The position numbers and the translations under genes were made by a program. The notes under the pieces are model-generated. The model saw nothing but the letters and a program-made list of their open reading frames with translations, was not told the origin of the DNA and searched no databases. From Chloroflexota bacterium (lineage in GTDB: Bacteria > Chloroflexota > Anaerolineae > Aggregatilineales > J027): 64,000 nt of DNA. The stretch is taken from positions 1 to 64,000 of the forward strand of contig QMIT01000012.1 of NCBI GenBank assembly GCA_024434115.1, given 5' to 3'. Position 1 is the stretch's first letter, and every line of letters starts with the position of its first letter. Shown piece after piece: positions 17,143-26,469 of this stretch.

Positions 17143-17685
17143 AGCCTGATTTTGTTCCCGTGCCTGCCATTTTTCTGGAAATAGCTCCCATTTCCATACC
17201 ATCGGAATGAACAAATAAAACGATACATAGGTGATACGTTCGGGTAGCTCCAAGATGAATTTTTTGACTTCGGGGGCGCTTTCTTTAACCGGATGCTCTC
17301 GAAAGAGGATTTCTTCGCCAAATCCAAAATTGTACTCTAGGTCTTCACCAGCTCCGGGCATATTTTCAACGGTATACCAACAAGTCACCTCTGAAACCAC
17401 AAAGCCCTTTTCGGCAAGGTCGTCCACAAACCGAAGGGCGTCTTTTCGCTTGAATAATAGCGCTCCACCTTTTTCCCAATATTCATGTGTGGCGTACAAA
17501 GCACGTAAACGGTCTATATATTCGTTTTCCTTTTCGCCGCGAATCTTCTGCCAATAAGGGCAGTCTTTTAATCGCTCATCCATTTCGCGGTCACGTTCTT
17601 GCGACCAAGCAAACCAATCCGTTTCCGCAGGGGCAGATTTTGTGGGGAATAACAACGTAATGAAATCATGAAGTCGTTTATACAT
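17134..17685 (-). CDS. Hypothetical protein, tandem paralog A
   Basis: Not recognised. It has 183 residues from the ATG at 17685, preferred over 17709 because AAAGAGGG lies 6 bases upstream. It is hydrophilic and acidic, with no signal peptide. It is a clear paralog of the next gene upstream: both have YWQ-x-I-x-GE-x-E-x-x-Y, then ALRF-x-D-x-LAE-x-G in the middle, and LPE-x-x-x-YVSF near the C-terminus, ending in a W-x-x-FP-like motif. The pair is probably a tandem duplication, possibly an immunity-type or scaffold family; function unknown. Confidence 0.65.
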   Translation of the reverse strand: MYKRLHDFITLLFPTKSAPAETDWFAWSQERDREMDERLKDCPYWQKIRGEKENEYIDRLRALYATHEYWEKGGALLFKRKDALRFVDDLAEKGFVVSEVTCWYTVENMPGAGEDLEYNFGFGEEILFREHPVKESAPEVKKFILELPERITYVSFYLFIPMVWKWELFPEKWQAREQNQAEK

Positions 17686-17712
17686 GCAAAACCCTCTTTC
17701 ATGGAGCATGGA

Positions 17713-18297
17713 TTATCTGGGTGGAAACATATCATCCCAAGTTACGGGAAAATCGAAAGTAAAAGAGACATACTCCACTTTTTCAGGGAGTCGTTGAATA
17801 TAGGCTCTCACTGCTTCAATGCTCGCTTTGGCCTCATCCGCTCCTTCGATCCCAGAATAGGCAGGCACGGAAAAATCAAATTCATAATCTTCCCCAAGTT
17901 TCATACACCAACCCTCAGGCGAGAATACGGTATAGGGTGGCCTAACATAAGGAGAATAACTTTCACCAGCATGTTTACGGATGTCTTCGCAGCTTGTGGG
18001 TGTCAGTTTAAAATAACTCCATCCACTGGCTCCAAGCAGGCCAATCCCTATCTCAGCAAGTTCATCAAGAAAGCGTAACGCTTCCTGTTGGGATAATACA
18101 TGCTCGTGATGAGAGAAATTGTATTTTCTTATCAGTAAATTCTGGATTACCTCCCGATATTGGGATTCCCTCTCGCCAGTGATTTCTTGCCAATAAGCCG
18201 TCTTAGGGTGGGAATCATCCAACGTTCGTCCAGATTTGCGTAGCTGCCACCTATGTCGCCCTTCTTTAGAAAAATACATTCTCAAATTTGTGAACAT
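17713..18297 (-). CDS. Hypothetical protein, tandem paralog B
   Basis: Not recognised. The ATG at 18297 (MFTNLRMYFSK) follows GGACGGAAAAAC and aligns with the start of paralog A; a longer version from 18357 is possible but overlaps a TATAAT-like box. Shared landmarks with paralog A are YWQEITGERESQY, ALRFLDELAEIG and LPEKVEYVSFTF, with the end WDDMFPPR. It has a ~25-residue insertion in the middle (SYSPYVRPPYTVFSPEGW). The spacing to paralog A is only 27 bases, so they form one transcript. There is no membrane segment. Confidence 0.65.
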   Translation of the reverse strand: MFTNLRMYFSKEGRHRWQLRKSGRTLDDSHPKTAYWQEITGERESQYREVIQNLLIRKYNFSHHEHVLSQQEALRFLDELAEIGIGLLGASGWSYFKLTPTSCEDIRKHAGESYSPYVRPPYTVFSPEGWCMKLGEDYEFDFSVPAYSGIEGADEAKASIEAVRAYIQRLPEKVEYVSFTFDFPVTWDDMFPPR

Positions 18298-18400
18298 GTT
18301 TTTCCGTCCAGTATCAGGCTTTCTTTCTAGGCGTATGAATTTGACTAGCTCTTGCATTATAATACCACGAATGGGTTATTAGGGTTATTTAATATATGCG

Positions 18401-18429
18401 TTGTCTGGCCGGAACAAAATCGCTATACT
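18401..18429 (+). promoter_or_regulatory. Sigma-70 type promoter of the histidine kinase gene
   Basis: TTGTCT (18401-18406) and TATACT (18424-18429) are spaced by 17 bases. The predicted transcript starts ~45 bases before the ATG at 18484. Confidence 0.5.
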
Positions 18430-18483
18430 TTAATAAATTAGGGGTGTTGCGGGTCATTTTTGAAGATTAAAAGGTATCTATTT

Positions 18484-20256
18484 ATGTCAGCCTCGCCACT
18501 TCATTCTTCCCTCTCCAGCCCAGATTCGATCCCCAGTATGCTTAAAACACTCTATTTTTTATCTATCGAACTAGGCCGCATCCAAGATTTCGACGAACTC
18601 TTGTATCAAGCCATTGTACGTGGACGCCGTGATTTGGGTATAGATCGTCTCGGTGTTTTCCTTGTCTCGGACGACGGGCAAGAGTATCAAGGCGTCTATG
18701 GAACCAATAAAGATGGAGTTGTCCATGACGCACGGGCATCGCGGGGCAAAATTGCGGATGACCCGTTTTTCACTGAGCTTTTTAACACCACCGAACGGGT
18801 CGCCTATCGCTTAAATGCTCCACTCTATGATTTCGGTGAACAAGTGGGAGTCGGGTGGAATACCTTAACCGCCATGTGGCATGGGGATCAAATTTTCGGC
18901 ATCTTTGCAGCCGATAACCTGCTGGGTGGCGCTCCCCTAACCCCCTTATTGTTAGAAGTGTTGAATCTGTATGGCGCGATGTTGGGCCATCTCATTGCCA
19001 GACTCCGCACAGAACAGGCCCTCCGGATCAATGAGGAAAATTCTCGACGGTTTGGAGAAAATCTGCGACAGTTGCATGAAGTAACCATGCGGCTTTCCTT
19101 GCTGGATGATCTGACGGACTTGTATCGGCAGGCCATCATATTGGGACGCTCTCAACTCGGCTTTGATCGAATGGGCCTCTTTTTGATGGATGAAGCAACA
19201 AATGGGATCGTTGGAACTTTTGGGACAGATCCGCAGGGGGAAATCTCTGATTTGCGTAATTATCGGCTGCCCATTGCCCAACATGCAGGCGTTTCTGAGA
19301 TGTTGGCAAATCGCAAATATGCGGAAATCTGGCCGGATATCACCTTATTTGAGGCGGGTGTCCCCGTCGGCACAGGCTGGAACGCTATCGCTATCCTTTG
19401 GGATGGGGACCGAAGCATCGGATGGATTGCCTGCGATAACCTCATCCGGCGGGATGCTTACACCCCCCATATCCTAGAATTGCTGACCCTCTATGGGACA
19501 ACATTGGGGCATCTCATTACCCGCCGACGCGCCGAAATCGCACGTGGGGAAATGGCGCTCGAACGTGAAAAGCTGCAAATGATGAGTACCTTTGTCGCCA
19601 ATATCTCGCATGATCTCAAGACACCTTTGGCGGTGCTGCGCAATTCGCTTTATTTGATTGACCACAGTACGGATGTCACCAAAAACAAGCAGCGCATGGG
19701 CGTTATGCAGTCCCAAATTGACCATCTTGACCGCCTCATTCAAGACCTCCTACTGATTTCGCGCCTTGAATATAGTCTGACGCTAGAAACGGCTGAGGTC
19801 AACCTCAATAGTCTGGTTGAACGTGCTATCCAAGCCATATGGCCCAGCGCCGAAGGCAAGCACATCCACCTAGAAACGAAACTTGACCCGCAACTGCCGC
19901 TTGTGCGTGGCGCAGAGCATGAACTGTATCGGGCCATCGTTAATCTTATCGAAAATGCGGTGAACTACACGCCCGACAATGGCACGGTTGAAATGAAAAG
20001 CTATGCAGACACCGATACCGTTCACTTCAAAATTTCAGACACGGGTATCGGCATCAGTCGGCAAGATTTGACCCATATTTTTGACCGCTACTATCGTGGG
20101 GAAATTGCACGCGATATTGTCCACACGGGTACAGGATTGGGCCTGTCTATCGTCAAACGAGTGATCGAACTGCATCAGGGTGAAATTGAGGTCAACAGCG
20201 AAATGGGGACTGGAACGACCTTTCAAATTATGCTGCCATGCGCCGTCCCTACATAA
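18484..20256 (+). CDS. GAF-GAF sensor histidine kinase
   Basis: It has 590 residues from the ATG at 18484 (AAAAGG upstream; a TTG at 18460 is less likely). Two GAF domains at ~22-175 and ~200-350 are an internal duplication: both end VG-x-GWN-x-x-x-x-x-W-x-GD...DN then LYG-x-x-LGHLI-x-R. A HisKA domain follows with the phospho-acceptor His ~376 in ISHDLKTPLAVL. The HATPase_c domain has the N box (NLIENAVNYTPD), G1 (SDTGIGIS), F box (IFDRYYRG) and G2 (GTGLGLSIVKR). No membrane segment is seen, so it is a cytoplasmic kinase sensing a small ligand or redox cue. No response regulator is adjacent (orphan kinase). Confidence 0.9.
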   Translation: MSASPLHSSLSSPDSIPSMLKTLYFLSIELGRIQDFDELLYQAIVRGRRDLGIDRLGVFLVSDDGQEYQGVYGTNKDGVVHDARASRGKIADDPFFTELFNTTERVAYRLNAPLYDFGEQVGVGWNTLTAMWHGDQIFGIFAADNLLGGAPLTPLLLEVLNLYGAMLGHLIARLRTEQALRINEENSRRFGENLRQLHEVTMRLSLLDDLTDLYRQAIILGRSQLGFDRMGLFLMDEATNGIVGTFGTDPQGEISDLRNYRLPIAQHAGVSEMLANRKYAEIWPDITLFEAGVPVGTGWNAIAILWDGDRSIGWIACDNLIRRDAYTPHILELLTLYGTTLGHLITRRRAEIARGEMALEREKLQMMSTFVANISHDLKTPLAVLRNSLYLIDHSTDVTKNKQRMGVMQSQIDHLDRLIQDLLLISRLEYSLTLETAEVNLNSLVERAIQAIWPSAEGKHIHLETKLDPQLPLVRGAEHELYRAIVNLIENAVNYTPDNGTVEMKSYADTDTVHFKISDTGIGISRQDLTHIFDRYYRGEIARDIVHTGTGLGLSIVKRVIELHQGEIEVNSEMGTGTTFQIMLPCAVPT

Positions 20257-20406
20257 TCAACCGCGTATGAATTCAGCTATTGTGAAGGTTGGCTGACCGT
20301 CGTGTTTGAATAGGATAGACGGCGTTGGTATTCTGTCAGTTTTTCGTCAGAATGTATTTGGTATAGTATCATCAATACCCTACCTGACTTCACAAAGGTT
20401 GTTTTT

Positions 20407-21321
20407 ATGACCGACCTCGGTGTCGTGATTGTCAATTGGAATACCCGTGATCTGCTGCAAAAATGCCTTCAAACGGTCTTTGCTAGTGAAGGGTTGACCT
20501 ATCAAGTCGTGGTTGTGGATAACGCCAGCACCGACGGCAGTCCCGATATGGTACGCCAAGAATTCCCCAACGCCACACTCATTACCAGTGCAAACAATGA
20601 TGGCTTTAGCATGGCGAATAACAAAGGGCTACGGTGGTTAGGGTTGGATAAAGGCAAAAACAACCCCACTGCCCCGCGCTATGGCTTGTTGCTGAATTCT
20701 GACACCGAAGTTCCCCCAACAGCCTTTGCGGAAATGGTGCAGTATATGGATCGGCCCGAACATCAAAACGTCGGCGCAGCAGGCTGTAAACTGTGGCTGC
20801 CAGAGAATAAACTTGACCTTGCGTGCCGTCGCAGCTTCCCCACCCCCGAAGTCAGTTTTTATCGCATGATGGGCCTTTCAAAATTGTTCCCTCACAGCAA
20901 ACGTTTTGGCCGCTATAATATGACCTATCTCAGCCCCGATGTGGAAACCGAGGTGGATTCGGTGGTTGGCGCATTTATGATGGTGCGCCGTGAAACCATC
21001 GCACAAGTTGGGCTGCTCGATGAAACCTATTGGATGTATGGAGAGGATTTAGATTGGGCGTTTCGCATCAAACAGGCCGGGTGGAAGATCATGTACAATC
21101 CGGCGGTAACGGTGCTGCACGTCAAACGGGCGTCCAGCCGCAAGAGCAAACGGGCGAAAATAGCCTTCACCGAAGCGATGGTGAAGTTCTATCAAGAACA
21201 CTATCGCCAAACGACCCCGCTGTGGCTGCACCTACTGGTGATGACCGGACTGACGATCAAGGGCGGGCCGATACACTGGTCAGCACGATTGCACAAACCC
21301 CACCCTACCGCGACAAATTGA
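20407..21321 (+). CDS. Family 2 glycosyltransferase (rhamnosyltransferase-like)
   Basis: It has 304 residues. The GT-A fold motifs are in order: N-terminal VVIVNWNTRDLLQKCL, nucleotide-binding VVVDNASTDGSPDMV (~35-48), the DxD-equivalent LLNSDTEVPP (~97), and the acceptor/base motif YGEDLDWAFR (~210). It is close to the WcaA/rhamnosyltransferase group that adds a sugar to a lipid-linked oligosaccharide at the inner face of the membrane. It is the first gene of a polysaccharide unit; the next gene begins at or before its stop codon. Confidence 0.9.
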   Translation: MTDLGVVIVNWNTRDLLQKCLQTVFASEGLTYQVVVVDNASTDGSPDMVRQEFPNATLITSANNDGFSMANNKGLRWLGLDKGKNNPTAPRYGLLLNSDTEVPPTAFAEMVQYMDRPEHQNVGAAGCKLWLPENKLDLACRRSFPTPEVSFYRMMGLSKLFPHSKRFGRYNMTYLSPDVETEVDSVVGAFMMVRRETIAQVGLLDETYWMYGEDLDWAFRIKQAGWKIMYNPAVTVLHVKRASSRKSKRAKIAFTEAMVKFYQEHYRQTTPLWLHLLVMTGLTIKGGPIHWSARLHKPHPTATN

Positions 21322-22766
21322 AAGCACGGGTCGCTCGTAGCCATCGGTTTAAAGCGTTCCTCCAACTTTCTTTGATCGCCGTTGACATCGCCATGCTGGT
21401 ATTGGCATTTGGCATGGGTTATTCCGCACGCAACAATCTCCCCCTACCCAGTTTGCCTGTCAGTGACCCACCGCCATTCGAACGCTATTTCCCCATTTTG
21501 ATGATCCACACCGTGACCATCATGACGTTTTTCTATTTCACCCGCATGTACCACATGAAACGGGCCATCAGCCGCATTGACGTGGGCTATACCATTGCCC
21601 AAAATGTCTCGATTGGCACCTTTCTTGCTATCGCAGTTGAAACATTGGCCCTTAAAAACAGCGGCCTCGATTTAGATTATCCACGCGGCGTTTTGGTCTA
21701 TGCGTGGCTGTTTAGTATTGTCACAGTTATCACAGGCCGAGAACTTCATCGCCAAGTCGTGGTACGGCTGCGTAAAGTAGGGATCGGGCGAGACCGTGTG
21801 TTGGTGGTTGGGGTCAATCAAATTGCCCAAAGCATTATTGGGCAAATTCAACGCTCACCTCAGTTTGGTTTTGAGGTAGTCGGCGCAGTAGATCGCAGCC
21901 TTGCAGAATTGGACGAGGAAAAACTATCGGGCCTGCACATCCCGCTGCTTGGCGAGGTCAATGAGCTACCGAATTTGATTGATACCTTCCAAATAGATGA
22001 GGTGATTATTGCCCTACCGGATGCCACCCGCCATGAATTGATGGAGATTATTAGCCTCAGCCAGCGCGGGACAGTGGATATTAAAATCTTCCCCGACAAC
22101 TTCTCGTTCATTACGAGCGGCCTCACGGTTGATGATTTGGGTGGGATGCCTCTGTTAGGGGTGCGTGATATTGCCCTGCGCGGTTGGAAACTTAGCCTGA
22201 AACGAGTCGTGGACATTGTAGGTGCGTTTCTGGGTTTGGTCTTTTTAAGCCCACTCTTTCTTATCACCGCCGTCTTAATCTATCTGTCAGATCGCGGCCC
22301 GGTGTTTTTTACCCAAGAACGGGTCGGATTGGATGGCAGGCCCTTCCAGATGATCAAATTCCGTACTATGCGAATTGACGCCGAAAAATATGGTCAGTGG
22401 ACGACCAAAGACGATCCCCGCAAGACCCGCATTGGGTCTTTTATGCGTAAAACCAATTGGGACGAGATGCCCAATCTAATTAATGTGATCTATGGGCAAA
22501 TGAGTTTGGTCGGCCCACGTCCCGAACAATTGCAATTTGTCCAAGAATTTCGCCACACCATCCCACGCTATATGGAACGCCACCGCGAAAAAGCAGGCAT
22601 GACGGGCTGGGCACAGGTCAACGGCCTACGCGGGGATACCTCCATTGAAGAACGCCTCAAATATGACCTATATTATGTCGAAAATTGGTCAATCTGGTTC
22701 GACATCAAAATTATCTTACGCACTGCCGCGCAAACCGTATTGTTCCGCAACAGGAACGCATATTGA
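21318..22766 (+). CDS. Polyprenyl-phosphate glycosylphosphotransferase (WbaP/WcaJ type)
   Basis: Membrane enzyme that starts lipid-linked polysaccharide synthesis by moving a sugar-1-phosphate onto undecaprenyl phosphate. Four N-terminal hydrophobic helices (FLQLSLIAVDIAMLVLAFGM and following) lead into a Rossmann-like CoA_binding_3 domain (RVLVVGVNQIAQSIIGQI). The catalytic bacterial sugar transferase domain follows: KRVVDIVGAFLGLVFLSPLF, FTQERVGLDGRPFQMIKFRT, DEMPNLINVIYGQMSLVGPR, YYVENWSIWFDI. The true start is unclear: a TTG at 21318 overlaps the previous stop, a CTG at 21276 follows AGGGCGGG, and longer frames run deep into the upstream gene. Its TGA overlaps the next ATG by one base. 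Confidence 0.85.
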   Translation: MKARVARSHRFKAFLQLSLIAVDIAMLVLAFGMGYSARNNLPLPSLPVSDPPPFERYFPILMIHTVTIMTFFYFTRMYHMKRAISRIDVGYTIAQNVSIGTFLAIAVETLALKNSGLDLDYPRGVLVYAWLFSIVTVITGRELHRQVVVRLRKVGIGRDRVLVVGVNQIAQSIIGQIQRSPQFGFEVVGAVDRSLAELDEEKLSGLHIPLLGEVNELPNLIDTFQIDEVIIALPDATRHELMEIISLSQRGTVDIKIFPDNFSFITSGLTVDDLGGMPLLGVRDIALRGWKLSLKRVVDIVGAFLGLVFLSPLFLITAVLIYLSDRGPVFFTQERVGLDGRPFQMIKFRTMRIDAEKYGQWTTKDDPRKTRIGSFMRKTNWDEMPNLINVIYGQMSLVGPRPEQLQFVQEFRHTIPRYMERHREKAGMTGWAQVNGLRGDTSIEERLKYDLYYVENWSIWFDIKIILRTAAQTVLFRNRNAY

Positions 22767-23926
22767 TGGAAATAGAAGCTAAATCTGACTTCCTTACTCG
22801 ATACGAAGAACAAAAAGGCGCGATGATCTGGACGCTGAGCGGCCTCATCGAAAGTGAGACCCCCACGTCTGAAAAAGCCGCCATTGATGAACTGGCTGAT
22901 TGGCTGGCGATATGGGCCAAAGGGCTAGATGCCAGCGATGTCATCGTTCACGAACAAAAATCGGTGGGTAATTTTGTTGAGTGCCGCTGGAATCAACACC
23001 ACCCCGGCAAACCCATCCTCATTTGCTGCCACATGGACACCGTTCATCCGGTGGGCAGTGTCGAAAAGCGCCCCACCCGCACCGAAGATGATATTTTGTA
23101 TGGCGTTGGGGCGTCCGATATGAAGGGTGGCATCACCGTTGTACAAACCGTCATACAAGATTTGTTCTACAAAAAAGAACTGCCCAACCGCCCCATTACG
23201 GTGTTATTCACTTCCGATGAAGAAATTGGCAGTCCGCAGTCTCGTGAAGTGATTGAACGGTTGGCGCGTGAGTCGGGCCTTGCGTTAATCATGGAACCCG
23301 CCACCGACCCGGAAACCATTGTCACGGAGCGCAAAGGCGTCGGCATTTTTCAAATGGTGGCGTTGGGGCGAGAGTCTCATTCGGGCAGCAATCCCGAAGA
23401 AGGGGTCAACGCAATTGTCGAAATGGCCTCGCAAATTGGTCGGATTACAGCCCTGAGCGATGCGCAATTAGGCACCACCGTCAACCCAACCGTGATTCGC
23501 GGCGGCACGACCCACAATGTTATCCCCGGTGAATGTGACATCACCATCAATGCCCGTGCCCGTTTTAAGACCGAAGCTGATCGGGTGACAAAAGCCTTGA
23601 CAGAATTAAGTCAGAACCCCACCCTGCCAGATGCGCTGCTCTTTACGACAGGCGGCTTTATTCGCCCTCCAATGGAGCATACGCCCATCTTGGAAGAGAC
23701 CTTTGCTACCCTACAAAAAATTACGCCGTTTCCATTAAAAGAGATTGCCAAAGGTGGGGGCAGTGATGGGAATTTTACGGCGGCTTTGGGCATCCCTACG
23801 ATTGATGGTTTAGGGCCGTCTGGTGGCGGGGCACACAGCGATGATGAGCATGTTTATATCCCCAGTCTGCCACAGCGAGCCGCGCTGTTAGCCTCGATTT
23901 TGTGCTATTGGCCGACTATGCCCTAA
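22766..23926 (+). CDS. M20 family metallopeptidase (glutamate carboxypeptidase-like)
   Basis: It has 386 residues starting at the ATG of TGATG, where it shares one base with the previous stop. Zinc-site motifs of the M20 fold are present: CCHMDTVHPVG, GVGASDMKGG, FTSDEEIGSPQSR, MEPATDPE and GPSGGGAHSDDEHV near the C-terminus. A dimerisation domain sits between (~175-290; SHSGSNPEEGVNAIVEMA). It should cleave a C-terminal amino acid or an acyl group from a small peptide in the cytoplasm. Linkage to cell-surface sugar genes is positional only; a role in recycling peptidoglycan-type peptides is a guess. Confidence 0.9.
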   Translation: MEIEAKSDFLTRYEEQKGAMIWTLSGLIESETPTSEKAAIDELADWLAIWAKGLDASDVIVHEQKSVGNFVECRWNQHHPGKPILICCHMDTVHPVGSVEKRPTRTEDDILYGVGASDMKGGITVVQTVIQDLFYKKELPNRPITVLFTSDEEIGSPQSREVIERLARESGLALIMEPATDPETIVTERKGVGIFQMVALGRESHSGSNPEEGVNAIVEMASQIGRITALSDAQLGTTVNPTVIRGGTTHNVIPGECDITINARARFKTEADRVTKALTELSQNPTLPDALLFTTGGFIRPPMEHTPILEETFATLQKITPFPLKEIAKGGGSDGNFTAALGIPTIDGLGPSGGGAHSDDEHVYIPSLPQRAALLASILCYWPTMP

Positions 23927-24732
23927 TCGAGCAGCGGGATTTGAGCCATTGCCTCATCTTCGGATAGCCCCAATTCATTCATCGCCGCTTCGAGTCGCTG
24001 CAAATATTCAACCACAACCGGACGGCCTGTCACGGATTCATGCACCATCAAGACCGCGATTGGCCCCATGTCCATTAAACCTCGCGCGTAGGCCGCCTGT
24101 TCCACCAACTGCTGATTATAGGTGATGCGGCGATGCTCCACTTCCACATGACCATTGGAGCGTGTCAAAATAGCATAGCTGGCATCAGGGTTGCAATCGA
24201 GCGGCATTCCAACCGAACCGGGATTGATAAACGTCAAATCCCCCCACTGGCGAACAAAGGGGTGATGGGTATGCGCCGTAATCACATACGGATGCTGGAC
24301 TTCACCGAAATGCTCTTGCAAAAAATCCTCGGAGGTATCAGGCAGGATTCCACCGCGCAAATCTTTGGGTGAGCCATGCACAAACAGCAGTTTGTCTTGT
24401 TCAATCGTAATCGGGAGGCTGTCCAGATAGGCGAGGTCGGTTTCCCGCATGTAATCCAATGTCCAATAGGCCACTCCCCAGCGTGAACGGGGATGGGCGG
24501 ATTTATCCTGATCAGGATTGGAAAGAATCTGGATATAGCGTTCGTGATTGCCCAACAAAGCACGCGGTTTGCGATCATAGAGCATATCCAGCACTTCACG
24601 CGGAAACGGCCCTCCATTGAGAAAATCGCCAACCACGACCACCTCATCTACGCCCTGACGGTCAATATCGGCTAAGACAGCCTCAAACGCTGGTGCATTG
24701 CTGTGAATATCCGCGACTATCGCAATCCGCAT
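23923..24732 (-). CDS. Calcineurin-like metallophosphoesterase (YfcE/UPF0025 type)
   Basis: It has 269 residues from the ATG at 24732, preceded by GGGGAGAAACACA. The metallophosphoesterase motifs are MRIAIVADIHSN (D-x-H), VVVGDFLNGGPFP (GD-x-x), LLGNHERY (GNHE), LLFVHGSPKD (GH/VHG) and VITAHTHHPF (G/AH-x-H). This set fits a dinuclear-metal phosphodiesterase of the YfcE/DNA-repair-like group; the substrate is unknown. The 3' end overlaps the convergent M20 gene by 4 bases. A hairpin at 24759-24788 lies in its 5' leader. Confidence 0.88.
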   Translation of the reverse strand: MRIAIVADIHSNAPAFEAVLADIDRQGVDEVVVVGDFLNGGPFPREVLDMLYDRKPRALLGNHERYIQILSNPDQDKSAHPRSRWGVAYWTLDYMRETDLAYLDSLPITIEQDKLLFVHGSPKDLRGGILPDTSEDFLQEHFGEVQHPYVITAHTHHPFVRQWGDLTFINPGSVGMPLDCNPDASYAILTRSNGHVEVEHRRITYNQQLVEQAAYARGLMDMGPIAVLMVHESVTGRPVVVEYLQRLEAAMNELGLSEDEAMAQIPLLD

Positions 24733-24758
24733 TGTGTTTCTCCCCACTGAACAATCAT

Positions 24759-24788
24759 AAAGCCCCCCAATTGTAATTGAGAGGCTTT
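24759..24788 (-). other. Leader stem-loop of the phosphoesterase gene
   Basis: AAAGCCCCCCAATT and AATTGAGAGGCTTT form a 14-bp stem with two C-A mismatches on the plus strand that become G-U wobbles on the minus strand. It lies 27 bases upstream of the phosphoesterase ATG. It is terminator-like but lacks a clear T run. The remainder of the 24733-25023 gap holds only the promoter at 24924-24952. Confidence 0.4.
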
Positions 24789-24923
24789 GGTGTTGACCTA
24801 CGTGATACTGACCATGAGCCACCGAGCGAAAGCCGACAATCGGCCTCCCGCATTCAAATGAAGTCTAGCGATTACCTGTTTCAATAGCAATATAGATTTA
24901 GCATTATTACACCTGATACAGTG

Positions 24924-24952
24924 TTGCCTGCTCACCAAAACCCCACTATTAT
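24924..24952 (+). promoter_or_regulatory. Sigma-70 type promoter of the pyrophosphatase gene
   Basis: TTGCCT (24924-24929) and TATTAT (24947-24952) with a 17-base spacer lie ~70 bases before the ATG at 25024. Confidence 0.5.
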
Positions 24953-25023
24953 TGAGCATATCAACCTCACACAGAGTCATCATACCTCTGGTATCTCAAC
25001 GTGATTCTTTTAAAGGAACAGTA

Positions 25024-26388
25024 ATGACGATTAACGTGGATTCAATTCTGGTCATTGGACACCGTAATCCAGACATGGATTCGATTGCAGCGGCCATCAG
25101 TTACGCTTGGTTATTGGAACACACCACTTCAGATAAACACATCGCAGGGCGAGTTGGGCAGGTGAATGCCCAGACAGCCTTCGCGCTTGAACATTTCAAC
25201 ATTACCCCCCCAACTCTCGTCACCGATGTGCGGGTACGGGTCAGTGATCTGGTTGAATTTTTACCCTTTTTGCAGCCCCACCAGACGCTGTTGGACGCCT
25301 GTCAGAGCATTGCCAACACCCGCCGGTCCGCCCCCCTGCTGGATACCGATCATAAACCGATTGGTCTAATTTCAGGTGCGGGCCTATTTGCGACGATGGC
25401 CGATGCCCTCAGTTCTACCTCGGTGCTGGCCCTTGCCAAAGAGTTTGACCGTCCAGCACAGGCAGCAGTGGATACCAGCGGCATCATCCTGCATGGTGAA
25501 GAATTTATTCGAGATGTCATCAATCAAGTCTTGCGCTCCGACCCCGATGAATTTTTGGTAGTAGACAGCGACGGGCGCTATATCGGGTTGTGCCGCAAAT
25601 CGCATCTATTGTCTCCTCCCCGCCGACGCATTGTCATGGTTGACCACAATGAACTGGGTCAAGCCGTACCCGGTTTAGATGAGGCCGAAGTCATCGAAGT
25701 CTTGGATCATCACCGCCTAAATACCGTTCCTACCTCCGTGCCAATTCATTTCCGCATCGAACCCGTTGGTAGCTGCTCAACATTGGTAGCCGAACGTGGG
25801 ATGGAGCAGGGAGTCGCTTTTCCAAAAGGGATGGCGGGGCTGCTCTTGTGTGGCATCCTCTCAGATACATTAACCTTTCGTTCACCGACAGTAACGGCCC
25901 GTGATCGCAGCGCAGGTATCAGATTGGCGGTTATGGCCGAGCTTGCACCCGCCGATGCTCATGAAAGACAGGTGATGCAGGCCATTACCGAATTGGGCCA
26001 GCAGTTGCTCTCCGCCGGAGCAGGTTTGGAAACCCGGCCCGCCGAGGAAATTGTGAACACCGACATCAAATTCTATGAAACGAACGGTCTCAAAGTTGGG
26101 ATTGCTCAAGTAGAGGTCGCCAATCTATCTGAATTGACTGACCGCTTGAGTGAACTGCGCGAGACCTTACAGCAGTTGACTGAAAGCCAAAATTTATCAC
26201 TGGCTCTATTGATGGTAACGGACGTAGTACGGGGCAACAGCCGTTTGGTGGCCGTTGGTCAGCATCGCGTCATTTCCATGCTGCCCTATACCCGCCTTGA
26301 TGATGATACCCTTGACGCACCGGGGGTGATGTCGCGCAAGAAACAACTTCTACCAACCGTTTTTGCCGTGCTCTCGCAAGCCACCTAA
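25024..26388 (+). CDS. ppaC: Family II manganese-dependent inorganic pyrophosphatase with CBS domains
   Basis: It has 454 residues from the ATG at 25024 (AAGGAAC upstream). The N-terminal DHH domain has VIGHRNPDMDSIAAA. A CBS pair is inserted at ~70-210 (SIANTRRSAPLLDTDHKPIG and DEFLVVDSDGRYIGL). The DHH domain then resumes with VMVDHNELGQAVPG, VLDHHRL and SDTLTFRSPT. The DHHA2 domain ends in the substrate-binding SRKKQLLP. It hydrolyses pyrophosphate and is expected to be regulated by adenine nucleotides through the CBS domains. It is shorter than the ~550-residue forms because the DRTGG domain between the CBS motifs is absent. Cytoplasmic, own promoter. Confidence 0.92.
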   Translation: MTINVDSILVIGHRNPDMDSIAAAISYAWLLEHTTSDKHIAGRVGQVNAQTAFALEHFNITPPTLVTDVRVRVSDLVEFLPFLQPHQTLLDACQSIANTRRSAPLLDTDHKPIGLISGAGLFATMADALSSTSVLALAKEFDRPAQAAVDTSGIILHGEEFIRDVINQVLRSDPDEFLVVDSDGRYIGLCRKSHLLSPPRRRIVMVDHNELGQAVPGLDEAEVIEVLDHHRLNTVPTSVPIHFRIEPVGSCSTLVAERGMEQGVAFPKGMAGLLLCGILSDTLTFRSPTVTARDRSAGIRLAVMAELAPADAHERQVMQAITELGQQLLSAGAGLETRPAEEIVNTDIKFYETNGLKVGIAQVEVANLSELTDRLSELRETLQQLTESQNLSLALLMVTDVVRGNSRLVAVGQHRVISMLPYTRLDDDTLDAPGVMSRKKQLLPTVFAVLSQAT

Positions 26389-26403
26389 GTATTACCTCAA
26401 TCA

Positions 26404-26435
26404 AAAAACCAGCCGTCTCTTTGGGGTGCTGGTTT
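26404..26435 (-). terminator. Rho-independent terminator between ppaC and the MFS/heme operon
   Basis: AAACCAGC (26406-26413) pairs with GCTGGTTT (26428-26435). On the minus strand it is followed by a T6 run (from 26403-26408), so it ends the long heme/MFS transcript. It may also stop ppaC on the plus strand, with a weaker tail. Confidence 0.75.
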
Positions 26436-26469
26436 CTTGATTCTCCCTCCTAAGGCAAAGAGGTACTAT

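Noticed and set aside
17134..18357. Tandem hypotheticals as a toxin-antitoxin pair
   Set aside because: The two proteins are paralogs of each other with similar length, not a toxin with a smaller antitoxin, and no known toxin motif is visible.
24759..24788. Hairpin read as terminator of a plus-strand gene
   Set aside because: The nearest plus-strand gene ends 830 bases earlier with an opposite-strand gene in between, so it is listed as a leader structure instead.
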